Assembly: GCF_001889025.1 (NCBI RefSeq)
Contig: NZ_CP018154.1
Coordinates: forward strand, 1,044,501 to 1,108,500
Direction: 5' to 3'
Source of the DNA: Sphingorhabdus lutea
Lineage (GTDB): Bacteria > Pseudomonadota > Alphaproteobacteria > Sphingomonadales > Sphingomonadaceae
DNA length: 64,000 bases
The notes beneath the pieces are model-generated. The model had not been told where the DNA came from and made no database searches. It saw nothing but the letters and a program-made list of their open reading frames with translations. Below are positions 39,601-49,331 of this stretch, piece by piece. Each line of letters opens with the position of its first letter. Position 1 is the stretch's first letter. A program made the position numbers and the translations under genes.

Positions 39601-40013
39601 TCCTCTGATAAAAAGGTGTTTTGATAAAAAACTTCCCATTCAGGGCCAAGTTCCTCGCGCATTCTGGTGGCCAATGCTTCCCCCCTGCGGTTAAAATGAT
39701 CATGGGGGAAAAGCGGGCTTTCCTCATATAGAGTATAACCTTCGCTTATATCCTGCCCAAAATATTGATAATCGTGATTCCATCTTTCAATATCGCGGCA
39801 TAAGGAGGGCGATATGGGCAGGGTATCGGCAATGGTGCTTTCCCCCTCTCCATTGTAAATGCCATAACTGCTATATTCCAACATTATACGCACATAACGA
39901 GGGCGTGAATTATATTCATCCCATTGGGCCAAAGTGCCCGGTTCATGGACATAGGCCCTTTCGCCATCCGCGTCTTCACATGCACATGCCCAATGAGGTA
40001 TTTCTAAAGCCAT
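39597..40013 (-). CDS. hypothetical protein (138 aa)
   Basis: A soluble, acidic 138-residue protein rich in tyrosine (13 or so) with no signal peptide or membrane segment (motifs RYVRIMLEYSSYGIYNGEGE and YQYFGQDISEGYTLYEESP). I do not recognise the family. Its stop overlaps the ferredoxin stop by 4 bp (convergent). The next gene upstream on this strand is the nucleoside transporter, so it may be an independent short unit. Confidence 0.6.
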   Translation of the reverse strand: MALEIPHWACACEDADGERAYVHEPGTLAQWDEYNSRPRYVRIMLEYSSYGIYNGEGESTIADTLPISPSLCRDIERWNHDYQYFGQDISEGYTLYEESPLFPHDHFNRRGEALATRMREELGPEWEVFYQNTFLSED

Positions 40014-40050
40014 AGAATATCTATAATATAATTATGAATAATTGAACATA

Positions 40051-41328
40051 TTAAATTGGTGTAATTATACCCACAATCGCCCCCGTCATCATGGTGGCGA
40101 AATTACCTGCTATCCAACTTTTGACGCCCAATGCGGCAACCTCTGCCCGCCTTTCGGGGCATAATGTCCCGATGGTGGAGACAAGCAGGCCAATGCTGGC
40201 CAAATTTGCCACCCCGCAAAGCGCATAGGTGATGATAAGCATGGAGCGCGGGGGAAAGGCGTCCTTGCCCAATGCAGCCAAATCCAAATAGGCGACATAT
40301 TCATTTAATATCGCCTTTGTTCCCATTAACGCACCGGCATTGCCCGCATCATCCCACGGCACGCCAATGGCCCACATTAACGGGGCAAATATCCACCCGA
40401 ATATGCCGCGCAGGGTAATGGGTTGTCCATCAATATGGGGCAGGGTGGCCAAAATTTGGTCGGCCAAGGCGACCAGTGCAAAAACCACAATGATAATGGC
40501 AATTACGGCCAAAAATAATTGCATCCCATCCATTGTTCCTTTGATGACGGCGTCAATGCTATTATCATATTTTAGGTCGGCTTCAGGGGGGTGAAAATTA
40601 TTATTCTCACCTTCTTCATCATTATTGGGCACGATTAACCGCGCGACCAAAATCGCGGCGGGCAGGGATATGATGGAGGCCGCAATCATATGGCCCACGG
40701 CATTATCCAATGTTTTTGACAATGTTTGGGCATAAAGGATTAAAATCGCGCCCGATATGGTGGACATGGCCAATACCATAATCATAAATAATTCGCCGCG
40801 CGGCATTTTGGCAAAATATGCCCGCACGACAAGCGGCGATTCCACCACGCCCAAAAATATATTCGCCCCACCGGACAGGCCGACAACGCCGCTAACCTTC
40901 ATGGTTTTTTGCAATGCCCAGCTTAGGCCGCGAACAATGGCGGGCAAAATGCGCCAATGCCAAAAAAGCGCCGCCAATGCGGAAAATACGATAACCAAGG
41001 GCAATATTTGAAATGCGATTATCAATGGCGCGGTCTGGCCCTCTTTTACATTAAACGGCAATTCGCCGCCGCCAATATATCCAAACATATAGGATGAACC
41101 GACCAATGTCGCCTTTTCCACCGCGCTGACCGCATGATTTGCCAAGGCGATAATATCCCAAATGACGGGCACGCGTGTAATCATAAAGGCAAGGCAAAGC
41201 TGAATTGCCAATGCACCCAATATCCACATTTTTTTGGGTTTATTGAAGCGGTTTTCGGATATTATCCATGCAAGGGCAAGGATAAGCGCGATGCCAATCA
41301 CGCCTTGAAATTGTGTAAAAATATTCAT
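40051..41328 (-). CDS. concentrative nucleoside transporter (CNT/NupC family)
   Basis: A 425-residue inner-membrane protein with many hydrophobic segments that imports nucleosides with Na+ or H+. Family markers are the QILPLVIVFSAL segment, GLSGGANIFLGVVESPLVVR (substrate-binding ESP/L motif) and MGTKAILNEYVAYLDL near the C-terminus. ATG 41328 was chosen over TTG 41331. It immediately follows a NUDIX hydrolase on the same strand with no gap, so the pair is co-transcribed. Confidence 0.92.
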   Translation of the reverse strand: MNIFTQFQGVIGIALILALAWIISENRFNKPKKMWILGALAIQLCLAFMITRVPVIWDIIALANHAVSAVEKATLVGSSYMFGYIGGGELPFNVKEGQTAPLIIAFQILPLVIVFSALAALFWHWRILPAIVRGLSWALQKTMKVSGVVGLSGGANIFLGVVESPLVVRAYFAKMPRGELFMIMVLAMSTISGAILILYAQTLSKTLDNAVGHMIAASIISLPAAILVARLIVPNNDEEGENNNFHPPEADLKYDNSIDAVIKGTMDGMQLFLAVIAIIIVVFALVALADQILATLPHIDGQPITLRGIFGWIFAPLMWAIGVPWDDAGNAGALMGTKAILNEYVAYLDLAALGKDAFPPRSMLIITYALCGVANLASIGLLVSTIGTLCPERRAEVAALGVKSWIAGNFATMMTGAIVGIITPI

Positions 41329-41331
41329 CAA

Positions 41332-42141
41332 TCAACCCCGCATCGCGCTTGATAAATGTTCCTCGGTTACGGGATATCCATGCCCATCGGGGATGCATAG
41401 CCATTTGCCATCGGCGCGTTCGTCAATATATGTCATCACCATTTCAACCGGATGGTCCAGCGCATGGGCATTTGCCGCATCAAATACATCAAATTGGGCA
41501 AGGCGTTCCAAATTTCGTCTGGTGGGGAAAATAACCTTTATCTCCCCCTTATCCGCCATGTGCAAAGCCTGTTCAGCGCTGCCCCAAAATAGGGATTTAT
41601 TTTCGGTTGCATCAACCTTTGCCTCCATCGGCACATTGCCGGCATTGATAAGGTAAAAACGTGTATCAAAAACCCGCTTTTCCAATAAGGGTGGCCGCCA
41701 CCTTGCCCATGGGGTAAGTGACAATATATCGGGTTGCCAGCGCATTTTTGCGCAAATATCGGCAAAGGATATCGCCTCATGCGCCATCGCCCGTGCTTCG
41801 GCCACCTGATGCGGGTCATGCGCGCCCACAATGCCAAGGGCAAGGCCCGTTTCTTCCAATGTTTCACGAATGGCGGCCAATCGCGCGGCAATTTCATCCG
41901 TAGGCAGGATAAGCGATTGCTGCTTTATTATATGGGAGGCAAAATCAACATCTGCATCATCCACCTTGCCCCCTGGAAATACCGCCGCCCCGCCGGCAAA
42001 GGCCATTGATTGCGCGCGTACCACCATTAACAATTCCGATTGATGGCCATGCGGCGCATCACGGTAAATTATTAATGTGGCCGCAGGGATGGCCGGTGGT
42101 AAGGGTTCACCCGTTTTGGGGTGCAGGGTTGATATTGTCAT
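41332..42141 (-). CDS. NUDIX hydrolase (NUDT19/RP2p-like)
   Basis: A 269-residue NUDIX protein with an interrupted NUDIX box: FPGGKVDDADVDF at about residues 55-67 and, after an insertion, RLAAIRETLEETGL at ~86-99, the organisation of the NUDT19/CoA-diphosphatase-like branch. The substrate (CoA esters or other nucleoside diphosphate linkage) is inferred only. It directly precedes the nucleoside transporter, which could suggest nucleotide salvage or a metabolic clean-up role, but this is conjecture. Confidence 0.82.
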   Translation of the reverse strand: MTISTLHPKTGEPLPPAIPAATLIIYRDAPHGHQSELLMVVRAQSMAFAGGAAVFPGGKVDDADVDFASHIIKQQSLILPTDEIAARLAAIRETLEETGLALGIVGAHDPHQVAEARAMAHEAISFADICAKMRWQPDILSLTPWARWRPPLLEKRVFDTRFYLINAGNVPMEAKVDATENKSLFWGSAEQALHMADKGEIKVIFPTRRNLERLAQFDVFDAANAHALDHPVEMVMTYIDERADGKWLCIPDGHGYPVTEEHLSSAMRG

Positions 42142-42261
42142 GCGAGGAATAAAGCCGATTAAGCCTTCATTATCCAGTTAAATTTTCATCTAAAAAATGA
42201 TCGCGGCCTTGCATAATTAAACCAATATGTCAGGATGCAGCGATATTGGGGGAGAGGCGAT

Positions 42262-42873
42262 ATGGGCTTGATTGAATTATTGGGATTGGCAGGCAGTATC
42301 AGCCTGCTTTCAGGATGGCGATTATATTTGACCATTTTTGCCACCGGACTTGCCATGCGTACCGGATGGATTGATTTGCCGCAAAATTTACAAATGCTTT
42401 CCGCCTTGGCCAATCCGTGGGTTTTGGGGATAAGCGCATTGGGCGCAATTGCCGAATTTTTTGCCGATAAGGTGGCATGGCTTGATAGCATATGGGATGG
42501 GTTGCATACCCTTATCCGACCCATTGGCGGCGCATTATTGGCGCTGGCCGTGGTGGATAGCGGCGATGGCGCGTGGCAGGTTGTGGCATTTTTATTGGGC
42601 GGCGGCGCTGCATTTGCCAGCCATGCGACCAAGGCTGGCGCACGCGCGACCATAAATAGCAGCCCCGAACCGGTCAGCAATATTGTTATGTCATCGGCGG
42701 AGGATGTGGCCACGGGGGGGTTATTATATCTTGCACTGGCCAATCCGGTGGCAGCGATTATCATCGCGCTTATCCTTACCCTTATAGCGGCGGCGGGGCT
42801 TTATTTTATCTATCGCATATTTCGGCGTTTTTCCGCGCATACAGAGATGGGGGATGAGGGCAAACAGAAATAG
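42262..42873 (+). CDS. DUF4126 membrane protein
   Basis: A 203-residue integral membrane protein matching DUF4126: GSISLLSGWRLYLTIFATGLAM at the N-terminus, several hydrophobic segments (LLALAVVDSGDG, VVAFLLGGGAAFASHATKAGAR, AAIIIALILTLIAAAGLYFIYRIF). The function of the family is not known. ATG 42262 has GGGGGAGAGG just upstream, preferred to an ATG 27 bases earlier. It is divergent from the NUDIX gene. A LexA-type box lies 54 bases after its stop and belongs to uvrA. Confidence 0.8.
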   Translation: MGLIELLGLAGSISLLSGWRLYLTIFATGLAMRTGWIDLPQNLQMLSALANPWVLGISALGAIAEFFADKVAWLDSIWDGLHTLIRPIGGALLALAVVDSGDGAWQVVAFLLGGGAAFASHATKAGARATINSSPEPVSNIVMSSAEDVATGGLLYLALANPVAAIIIALILTLIAAAGLYFIYRIFRRFSAHTEMGDEGKQK

Positions 42874-42926
42874 ACACTGCGCGGATATTTATGCTTGTAA
42901 ATTTATAAATTGGCGATATAAATTTA

Positions 42927-42941
42927 GAACAAAATAAGAAC
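42927..42941 (+). promoter_or_regulatory. LexA (SOS) box upstream of uvrA
   Basis: GAAC-aaaataa-GAAC is a perfect match to the alphaproteobacterial LexA site (GTTC-N7-GTTC, here read on the opposite strand). It is 195 bases before the uvrA start. uvrA is a known LexA target in alphaproteobacteria, so SOS control is well supported. Confidence 0.8.
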
Positions 42942-42998
42942 ATAAAAATGATCCTTAATATTGACCCTAATAATATGTAAAATGGGGGCTATATTTAT

Positions 42999-43063
42999 CC
43001 ATCTGTCCTGTTTGGGAGGTGGGTGCTGTTTTATTTTGTCCACCTGTCCTTTTAGGGCGGTGG
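42999..43063 (+). repeat. tandem hairpin repeat in the uvrA leader
   Basis: Two related 24-base units (42999-43022 and 43040-43063), both beginning CCA, sharing CTGTCCT and ending GGTGG, can each fold through CCAxC/GGTGG arms; copy 2 has a perfect 7-bp stem when the flanking G and C are included. They lie between the LexA box and the uvrA start, so they are in the 5' leader. No T run follows copy 2. Confidence 0.45.
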
Positions 43064-43135
43064 ACTTTGGCTCTCAATATTGCGAATAGTAAAAAAACTA
43101 AATTCTCTTTCATCCAAGGCAGGAAATAATTTTCG

Positions 43136-46027
43136 ATGAGTTTGACACATATTAAAGTGCGCGGGGCACGGGAACATAATCTTCAGGGTGTGGATATTGA
43201 CCTGCCGCGTGATAAATTAATTGTGATTACCGGCCTTTCCGGATCGGGGAAAAGCTCGCTTGCATTTGATACCATATATGCAGAGGGGCAGAGGCGCTAT
43301 GTGGAAAGCCTGTCTGCCTATGCCCGCCAATTTTTGGAAATGATGCAAAAACCAGATGTGGAACATATTGAGGGATTATCCCCCGCCATTTCCATTGAAC
43401 AAAAAACCACCAGCCGCAACCCGCGTTCCACCGTGGCGACTGTCACCGAAATTTATGATTATATGCGGCTTTTATGGGCGCGGGTCGGTGTGCCCTATTC
43501 GCCCACAACGGGTGAACCTATTTCTGCCCAATCGGTCAGCCAGATGGTGGACCGTGTGATGCAATTGCCCGATGATACAAGGCTATACTTGCTTGCCCCG
43601 GTGGTGCGTGGGCGCAAGGGTGAATATCGCAAAGAATTGGCCGAATGGCAAAAGGCGGGCTTTACCCGTGTGCGGATTGATGGCGAAATTTATGCGATAG
43701 AGGACGCCCCCACGCTCGATAAAAAATATAAGCATGATATTGAAGTGGTGGTTGACCGGCTTGTCGTGAAACGCGATTTAGAGCAGCGACTGGCCGATAG
43801 TTTTGAAACCGCATTAAAATTGGCCGATGGGCTTGCCTATATTGATTTGGTCGATGCTGTGGTGGAGGGCAGGGAAGAAAATGAATCCACCGGAAAAAAT
43901 ATGAAGGGTGCTGGCTTGCCCGCCAATCGCATTGTTTTTTCACAGCGTTTTGCCTGTCCGGTATCCGGATTTACCATTGCCGAAATTGAACCGCGTTTGT
44001 TCAGTTTTAACTCCCCCCATGGGGCGTGCCCCGCCTGTGATGGACTTGGCGAGAAATTGGAATTTGACCCGCAATTGGTTGTGCCGAATGAGGGGCTTAC
44101 CCTGAAAAAAGGGGCAATTGTTCCATGGGCAAAATCCAATCCGCCCAGCCCATATTATATGCAAGTGTTGGAAAGCCTTGGCCGTGCCTATGGTTTTGAT
44201 ATGGAAACGCCGTGGAATGAGCTTTCGGGCGAGGTGCGTCTTGTCATCCTATATGGCACGGGAGGTAAGAAAATTGAGCTGACTTTTAAAGACGGGCGTA
44301 AATCATATAATGTGATGAAGGCTTTTGAAGGCGTTATCGGCAATTTGAACCGCCGTATGTTGCAAACAGATAGCAATTGGATGCGCGAGGAATTGGGCAA
44401 ATTCCAAACATCTCAACCATGTGAAATATGCGATGGTGCGCGGTTGAAACCGGAATCACTGGCGGTAAAAATAGCCGGATGCCATATTGCACAGCCCACG
44501 AAGATGAGCGTGGCCGACGCCCTGCATTGGTTTGGCAATTTGGAGGAGAAATTAACCAGTCAGCAACAACAAATTGCCAAGGCGATTTTGAAGGAAATAA
44601 ACGAGCGGCTTGGCTTTTTGAACAATGTCGGCCTTGATTATTTGAACCTTGACCGCACGTCGGGCACATTGTCCGGCGGGGAATCGCAACGCATCCGTTT
44701 GGCCAGCCAAATCGGCTCTGGCCTGTCGGGGGTTTTATATGTGCTGGATGAACCCAGCATTGGCCTTCACCAAAAAGATAATGACCGATTATTGGCCACG
44801 CTGCGGCGGCTGCGCGATTTGGGCAATACGGTGATTGTGGTGGAACATGATGAAGATGCGATACGCACCGCCGATTGGGTCGTGGACCTTGGCCCGGGGG
44901 CGGGCGTGCATGGCGGCAAAGTCATGGCCGAAGGACCGCTCAACAAAATATTAAAGGCAAAGGGGTCGATGACCGCCGCTTATCTTAACGGCACGCGCAA
45001 AATTGATGTTCCGGAAAAACGGCGCAAGGGCAATGGCAAAAAATTAACCGTCCATGGCGCACGGGCCAATAATCTGCAAAATGTCACCGCCTCCATCCCT
45101 CTTGGCACATTTACATGTGTGACGGGTGTTTCGGGATCGGGTAAGTCCAGTTTCACCATAGATACATTATATGCCGCTGCCGCGCGTTCATTAAATGGGG
45201 CGCGGGTGATTGCGGGGGCGCATGACAAAATTACTGGATTGGAACATTGTGATAAGGTGATTGACATTGACCAATCGCCCATTGGCCGCACGCCGCGATC
45301 CAACCCCGCCACCTATACCGGTGCCTTTACCAATATTCGTGATTGGTTTGCCGGCCTGCCCGAATCTCAGGCACGGGGATATAAGCCGGGCCGCTTTAGC
45401 TTTAACGTAAAGGGCGGGCGGTGCGAAACATGCAGCGGCGACGGGGTGATTAAAATTGAAATGCATTTCCTTCCCGATGTGTATGTCACCTGTGAACAAT
45501 GTAATGGCAAACGCTATAACCGCGAAACATTGGAGGTAAAATGGCGCGGCATGTCCATCGCCGATGTGTTGGACATGACGGTGGAGGATGCGGTTGAAAC
45601 ATTTAAGGCTGTGCCGCCCATAAGAGACAAAATGGCGATGCTATATGAAGTTGGCCTTGGCTATATAAAGGTGGGGCAACAGGCAACTACGCTTTCAGGG
45701 GGTGAGGCACAGCGGGTAAAATTGGCCAAGGAATTATCCAAACGCTCCACAGGCAAAACATTATATATTTTGGATGAACCAACCACGGGCCTGCATTTTG
45801 AAGATGTGCGTAAATTATTGGAGGTGCTGCACCGCTTGGTGGATCAGGGCAATAGCGTGGTGGTGATTGAACATAATTTGGACGTGATTAAAACCGCTGA
45901 TTATCTTATCGACCTTGGCCCGGATGGCGGGGTAAAGGGCGGCGAAATCATCGCCGCCGGCACACCGGAACAAGTGGTGAAAGAACCGCGATCCCACACG
46001 GGGCATTATTTAAAGGATATGTTGTAG
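43136..46027 (+). CDS. uvrA: excinuclease ABC subunit A
   Basis: A 963-residue UvrA, the damage-sensing ATPase of nucleotide excision repair. Two ABC modules are visible: first Walker [13 protein letters not shown] and ABC signature [16 protein letters not shown] with DEPSIGLHQ; second Walker [12 protein letters not shown] and signature [15 protein letters not shown] with DEPTTGLHF. Zinc modules have CPxCDGLG and CETCSGDG...CEQCNGK. An AGGAAAT site precedes ATG 43136. A LexA box and hairpin leader lie upstream. Confidence 0.97.
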   Translation: MSLTHIKVRGAREHNLQGVDIDLPRDKLIVITGLSGSGKSSLAFDTIYAEGQRRYVESLSAYARQFLEMMQKPDVEHIEGLSPAISIEQKTTSRNPRSTVATVTEIYDYMRLLWARVGVPYSPTTGEPISAQSVSQMVDRVMQLPDDTRLYLLAPVVRGRKGEYRKELAEWQKAGFTRVRIDGEIYAIEDAPTLDKKYKHDIEVVVDRLVVKRDLEQRLADSFETALKLADGLAYIDLVDAVVEGREENESTGKNMKGAGLPANRIVFSQRFACPVSGFTIAEIEPRLFSFNSPHGACPACDGLGEKLEFDPQLVVPNEGLTLKKGAIVPWAKSNPPSPYYMQVLESLGRAYGFDMETPWNELSGEVRLVILYGTGGKKIELTFKDGRKSYNVMKAFEGVIGNLNRRMLQTDSNWMREELGKFQTSQPCEICDGARLKPESLAVKIAGCHIAQPTKMSVADALHWFGNLEEKLTSQQQQIAKAILKEINERLGFLNNVGLDYLNLDRTSGTLSGGESQRIRLASQIGSGLSGVLYVLDEPSIGLHQKDNDRLLATLRRLRDLGNTVIVVEHDEDAIRTADWVVDLGPGAGVHGGKVMAEGPLNKILKAKGSMTAAYLNGTRKIDVPEKRRKGNGKKLTVHGARANNLQNVTASIPLGTFTCVTGVSGSGKSSFTIDTLYAAAARSLNGARVIAGAHDKITGLEHCDKVIDIDQSPIGRTPRSNPATYTGAFTNIRDWFAGLPESQARGYKPGRFSFNVKGGRCETCSGDGVIKIEMHFLPDVYVTCEQCNGKRYNRETLEVKWRGMSIADVLDMTVEDAVETFKAVPPIRDKMAMLYEVGLGYIKVGQQATTLSGGEAQRVKLAKELSKRSTGKTLYILDEPTTGLHFEDVRKLLEVLHRLVDQGNSVVVIEHNLDVIKTADYLIDLGPDGGVKGGEIIAAGTPEQVVKEPRSHTGHYLKDML

Positions 46028-46038
46028 GTTACAAAAAT

Positions 46039-46587
46039 ATGTACCGTAAAGAGTTTCGTAATGCTGCTTTAATATTTGCGGATATTAGCACGGATATGAC
46101 AGAAAAAGGTTATCAACCCCCAATTTTGGTTGGTGGGGCTGCAGTAGAATTATATACGCAAAGTGAAATTGCTACTGGTGATTTTGATGTTGTAACTGGA
46201 CGACAGAATATTTTTGAAGAAATAATGCTGAAACATGGCTTTGAGCGGCCCAATGGTATTGGCCATTGCTCACCTGCTTGGATTAATAGTAATTTGGCAT
46301 TGGCATTCGAAGTTGTCGGCAGTCAATTGCTGGATGGCCGAGCGGATAGAGAAAGGATTAAAATATTTAAAGTATCCAAAGGCAGAGAATTTGCTGTAAT
46401 TTCTCCAGAAGATTTGATTGCAGACCGTATGGGGCAATATGCTTCGGGGACTGCTCCGGAAATGCTGCAGCAGGCATATTTATTGTTTACACTTTCTAAA
46501 GACCTTGATTTATATTATATGGATTTAAGGATTCGCTTTGAGACAAATGATGAATATGGAATTGAAGACCTCAAAAAAGAAAAATAA
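46039..46587 (+). CDS. predicted nucleotidyltransferase (AbiEii/DUF6036-like)
   Basis: A 182-residue protein with a minimal nucleotidyltransferase core: GG at 32-33 (LVGGAAVEL), the metal-binding D48-F-D50 and a third acidic residue near E91 (LALAFEVVG), then VISPEDLIADRMGQY (residues 120-134), a motif shared by AbiEii-type and DUF6036 nucleotidyltransferases. Such enzymes often act as toxins or antitoxins in two-gene modules. It starts 11 bases after uvrA with no terminator between. Codons end in T/A more often than the neighbours (gct, att, gat), suggesting recent acquisition. The partner is the overlapping small gene that follows. Confidence 0.65.
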   Translation: MYRKEFRNAALIFADISTDMTEKGYQPPILVGGAAVELYTQSEIATGDFDVVTGRQNIFEEIMLKHGFERPNGIGHCSPAWINSNLALAFEVVGSQLLDGRADRERIKIFKVSKGREFAVISPEDLIADRMGQYASGTAPEMLQQAYLLFTLSKDLDLYYMDLRIRFETNDEYGIEDLKKEK

Positions 46588-46750
46588 GTCCGTTTCATTT
46601 CAGGATTTTGGGCTAGGTTTGGCGCGTCTGCGTGCAGAGAAAGAAGCCGTGCTTCCGTCAATTCAAATTTTAAGAAATAATGGCAAGCGTCGCTCTGAAA
46701 CCAAAAAAATAATTTTAGAAGCTCTAAATAAAGCGGGTAGTAATTGGTAA
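46547..46750 (+). CDS. small basic partner protein (hypothetical)
   Basis: A short basic protein (67 residues from ATG 46547; 64 from ATG 46556) with a Lys-rich start (LKTSKKKNKSV), a predicted helix (GLARLRAEKEAVLPSIQIL) and a basic C-terminal helix (KKIILEALNKAG). It overlaps the end of the nucleotidyltransferase by 41 bp, so the two are translationally linked. No known family was recognised. The size and charge suit an antitoxin or nucleic-acid-binding partner, which is inference. Confidence 0.5.
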   Translation: MMNMELKTSKKKNKSVSFQDFGLGLARLRAEKEAVLPSIQILRNNGKRRSETKKIILEALNKAGSNW

Positions 46751-46783
46751 ATATATTTACTGACTATATGGCAGTAATATTTC

Positions 46784-47569
46784 TTAATCAACCTTGATAT
46801 AGCTCGCAATGTCGGTGCCGCGCAGGTATAATGCGCGGTCATGTTCCACGCTGTTGGTTAGGTTGTAAAATGCGCGGGCTTTATCCTCGCTCATCCCCAT
46901 GTCGCGGTAAAAATTGATATAATCGGCATGGATGGGGTCATTTGCGGCGAAATCATCCGCTTCCATCCCATCTTCATCGCGCCAGCTATGCACCGCAAAT
47001 TCTGCCTTTGGGTCGGCTTTGCGCGCCGCGCCCGCCAAAAATAATTCCACCCCGCCCGAACGCACCGATCCGCCCGCCGGAACAAAGGTAGTGATGCCGG
47101 CTTTCCTAATCATACGGGCAAGGGCAAGATTTGCCTCATCATCCACTGTGCCGCCACATTCGACCATATCAATTTGTTTCAGCGCAGGATAATCGCGCAG
47201 CATCGCGGCGAATAAAGCGGGGCTATAGCTGTCCACTTCGCCATTTAATATGGCGCGGTTGCCCGTCACCATGTAAAATGGGCCATATGATTTTGAAATG
47301 GGTTTTTCGTGCGAAAAGTCGTTAAAGGCCGGCGCGTCATTATCTTCGCCAAATTGTGTTTCATCGCTGCTATAGGATGTGCTGTCATCCTCTACCCAAA
47401 TTTCGCTATATTCTTCATAGCTGATATTGGTGGTTAATGATGCCGAAGCGGCGGCGGATTGCTGGCCCAACCCGCCTACAGCAAATGGCGCTAAAATTGC
47501 GGTAGATAATGCAATTTTTGCTGCCCTTGCTGTAAATGGCAAAGCAATAATCTGTCTCAGCAACGCCAT
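46784..47569 (-). CDS. exported ClpP/crotonase-fold protein (COG3904-like)
   Basis: A 261-residue protein with an N-terminal signal-like segment (AAKIALSTAILAPFAVGGL), an acidic linker and a C-terminal domain with the ClpP-like pattern: ILNGEVDSYSPALFAAMLRDYP, then a Ser in GGSVRSGGVELFLAGA and a His in FAVHSW, arranged like the predicted periplasmic ClpP-fold proteins of COG3904. Whether it is an active protease is unknown. It is convergent with the small gene at 46547-46750 and lies 101 bases downstream of gmk on the same strand. Confidence 0.7.
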   Translation of the reverse strand: MALLRQIIALPFTARAAKIALSTAILAPFAVGGLGQQSAAASASLTTNISYEEYSEIWVEDDSTSYSSDETQFGEDNDAPAFNDFSHEKPISKSYGPFYMVTGNRAILNGEVDSYSPALFAAMLRDYPALKQIDMVECGGTVDDEANLALARMIRKAGITTFVPAGGSVRSGGVELFLAGAARKADPKAEFAVHSWRDEDGMEADDFAANDPIHADYINFYRDMGMSEDKARAFYNLTNSVEHDRALYLRGTDIASYIKVD

Positions 47570-47670
47570 TTTTTAACCCCTAATTTGTCATTAAGGGGCA
47601 TTTTACCAAAGGGTGATTATAAAGCAGTAACCCAATATGGCTTAAATCATGTTAACCATATGCAGATATT

Positions 47671-48336
47671 TTAATCGCGCATCAATTCGCGGGTAAAGCC
47701 TATAAGCCCCTTTTGACGGGACCTTTTCAGGCGCTCTGCCTCCAATATATGCTGAACCTTGACGAAACAGCTTTCCACATCGGCATTAATAAGCACATAA
47801 TCATATCCATCCCAGTGGCCAATTTCGGACTTTGCCCGCGCCATGCGCCCTTCTATCACTTCCTCGCTATCTGTGCCGCGAGAGCGCAGCCGCCGCGCCA
47901 ATTCATCGATGGAGGGGGGCAGGATGAAAACCCGCACAATATCATTGCCCGCTTCTTGGAAAAGCTGCTGCGTCCCCTGCCAATCAATGTCGAACAACAC
48001 ATCACGGCCAGAGGCAAGCAACGCCTCCACCGGTGCCTTTGGCGTGCCATAACGATGGTCAAAAACATGCGCCCATTCCAAAAATTCGCCATCGGCAACC
48101 ATTTGTTTAAATGTGGGAACATCAACAAAATGATAATCCACGCCGTCAACTTCGCCCGGGCGGGGCGGGCGGGTGGTGGCGGATACTGACAGGCCGATTT
48201 TATCATCGCTTAACAATAATTTCTTGGCCAAGGTAGATTTGCCCGCGCCAGAGGGCGAGGACAGCACAAATAATAGACCGCGCCGGTCCAATATAATATC
48301 GCTGGATTTGGATGATATGTTTTTCTGTTCGGCCAT
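47671..48336 (-). CDS. gmk: guanylate kinase
   Basis: A 221-residue kinase that phosphorylates GMP to GDP. The P-loop SSPSGAGKST begins at about residue 26; the GMP-binding region includes STTRPPRPGEVDGVDYHFV and HVFDHRYGTPKAPVEALL; the lid has RLRSRGTDSEEVIEGRMARA. AGGGCAGG lies before ATG 48336. Length is normal. Confidence 0.95.
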   Translation of the reverse strand: MAEQKNISSKSSDIILDRRGLLFVLSSPSGAGKSTLAKKLLLSDDKIGLSVSATTRPPRPGEVDGVDYHFVDVPTFKQMVADGEFLEWAHVFDHRYGTPKAPVEALLASGRDVLFDIDWQGTQQLFQEAGNDIVRVFILPPSIDELARRLRSRGTDSEEVIEGRMARAKSEIGHWDGYDYVLINADVESCFVKVQHILEAERLKRSRQKGLIGFTRELMRD

Positions 48337-48417
48337 ATTCGCACCTGCCCTAAATTAACGGGTCTCGTCAAGAGGGAAGGAAGGGAAATATACGAAAAAA
48401 ATTCCTCTTAGGAAAAC

Positions 48418-48714
48418 TTATTTCGTCTCTAATTTGGGCTGTTTATTTGCTGCTTTTATATCAGCCCTATTTTCAATCATTGGGGCGTCGATATTTGCGT
48501 CAGTTTTATCGTGTGAAAGAAGTTGTTTATTTTTACGGGCATCATAAATTGTTTTGCCGATTAACAAACCGCCAATTAACGCCGCGCCAGGCAGTGATTT
48601 TGAAGCGATGCGGCCCGCAACCATGCCCAAACCTGCGCCAATAATGCCGCTGCCCTTTGATTTTTGGGCAATGACCGAACCAATAATGGCAGAGGTGATA
48701 GGGCGTATTTTCAT
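48418..48714 (-). CDS. small Gly-rich hydrophobic protein (hypothetical)
   Basis: A 98-residue protein with a Gly/Ala-rich hydrophobic core (GSGIIGAGLGMVAGRIASKSLPGAALIGGLLIG) and a hydrophilic tail. The pattern suggests one or two membrane-associated helices. It overlaps the sspB stop by 4 bp (ATGA), so the two are co-translated. No family recognised. Confidence 0.55.
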   Translation of the reverse strand: MKIRPITSAIIGSVIAQKSKGSGIIGAGLGMVAGRIASKSLPGAALIGGLLIGKTIYDARKNKQLLSHDKTDANIDAPMIENRADIKAANKQPKLETK

Positions 48715-49226
48715 TTTCTTTTGCCAAAATCGACATTGACGACATTTGACCCACTATCATCTGGTCCCCTGCCATCTGAACTCTGGCCGTCTTTGCTTAC
48801 GGATGTTTCCGCCTCATCATTTTGTGCGGCCTCATGAGCGCCGGGTTCTTCCACGGCAGCATCAACATGAAATTGCAGGGCAAAGTCAACTGCTGGATCA
48901 ACAAAGGCGGTTATCGCGGAATAGGGAATATAAAGATGCGATGGAATGCCGCTGAACGACAGGCCAACCTCAAAATGCGCGTCGCCAATTTTTAAATCCC
49001 AATATTTATGTTGTAAAACAATGGTCATTTCATCGGGGAAACGTTCGATTAAATGTGTGGGGATGACAACATCTGGTGCCTGTGTTTTGAAGGTGATGTA
49101 AAAATGATGATCACCGGGCAGGCCGCCCGCCTCTATATCGCGCAATACACGGCCAACCACGGCGCGAAGTGCATCTTGCACAATATCATCATAGGGAATC
49201 AGGCTATCAGGGGTATCTTGTGTCAT
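48711..49226 (-). CDS. sspB: SspB-like ClpXP adaptor
   Basis: A 171-residue homologue of SspB, which hands ssrA-tagged and other substrates to ClpXP. The SspB core is recognisable ([28 protein letters not shown], then [31 protein letters not shown]). The C-terminal tail ends in VNVDFGKRK, a ClpX-docking-like XB motif. It is divergent from hisB. The alphaproteobacterial SspB is shorter in its tail than the enterobacterial protein. Confidence 0.88.
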   Translation of the reverse strand: MTQDTPDSLIPYDDIVQDALRAVVGRVLRDIEAGGLPGDHHFYITFKTQAPDVVIPTHLIERFPDEMTIVLQHKYWDLKIGDAHFEVGLSFSGIPSHLYIPYSAITAFVDPAVDFALQFHVDAAVEEPGAHEAAQNDEAETSVSKDGQSSDGRGPDDSGSNVVNVDFGKRK

Positions 49227-49331
49227 AATCGCTATTGGTGGACGTTCATCGCCATGAAATCAAGTATGATTTGTGCAAAAAAGGGAATAAGAAATATTGT
49301 ATATTTATGCGGTCATATTATAGCAAATAAT

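Noticed and set aside
42186..42764. 192-residue minus-strand ORF opposite DUF4126
   Set aside because: Mirror of the transmembrane coding frame; DUF4126 on the plus strand has a good ribosome site.
46020..46040. GGTTAC just after uvrA as a minus-strand SigF promoter
   Set aside because: No TTCG lies 16 bases before it and no minus-strand gene would be served.
49053..49331. Longer N-terminus for hisB
   Set aside because: It would overlap most of the sspB start region, and homologues begin at 49332.
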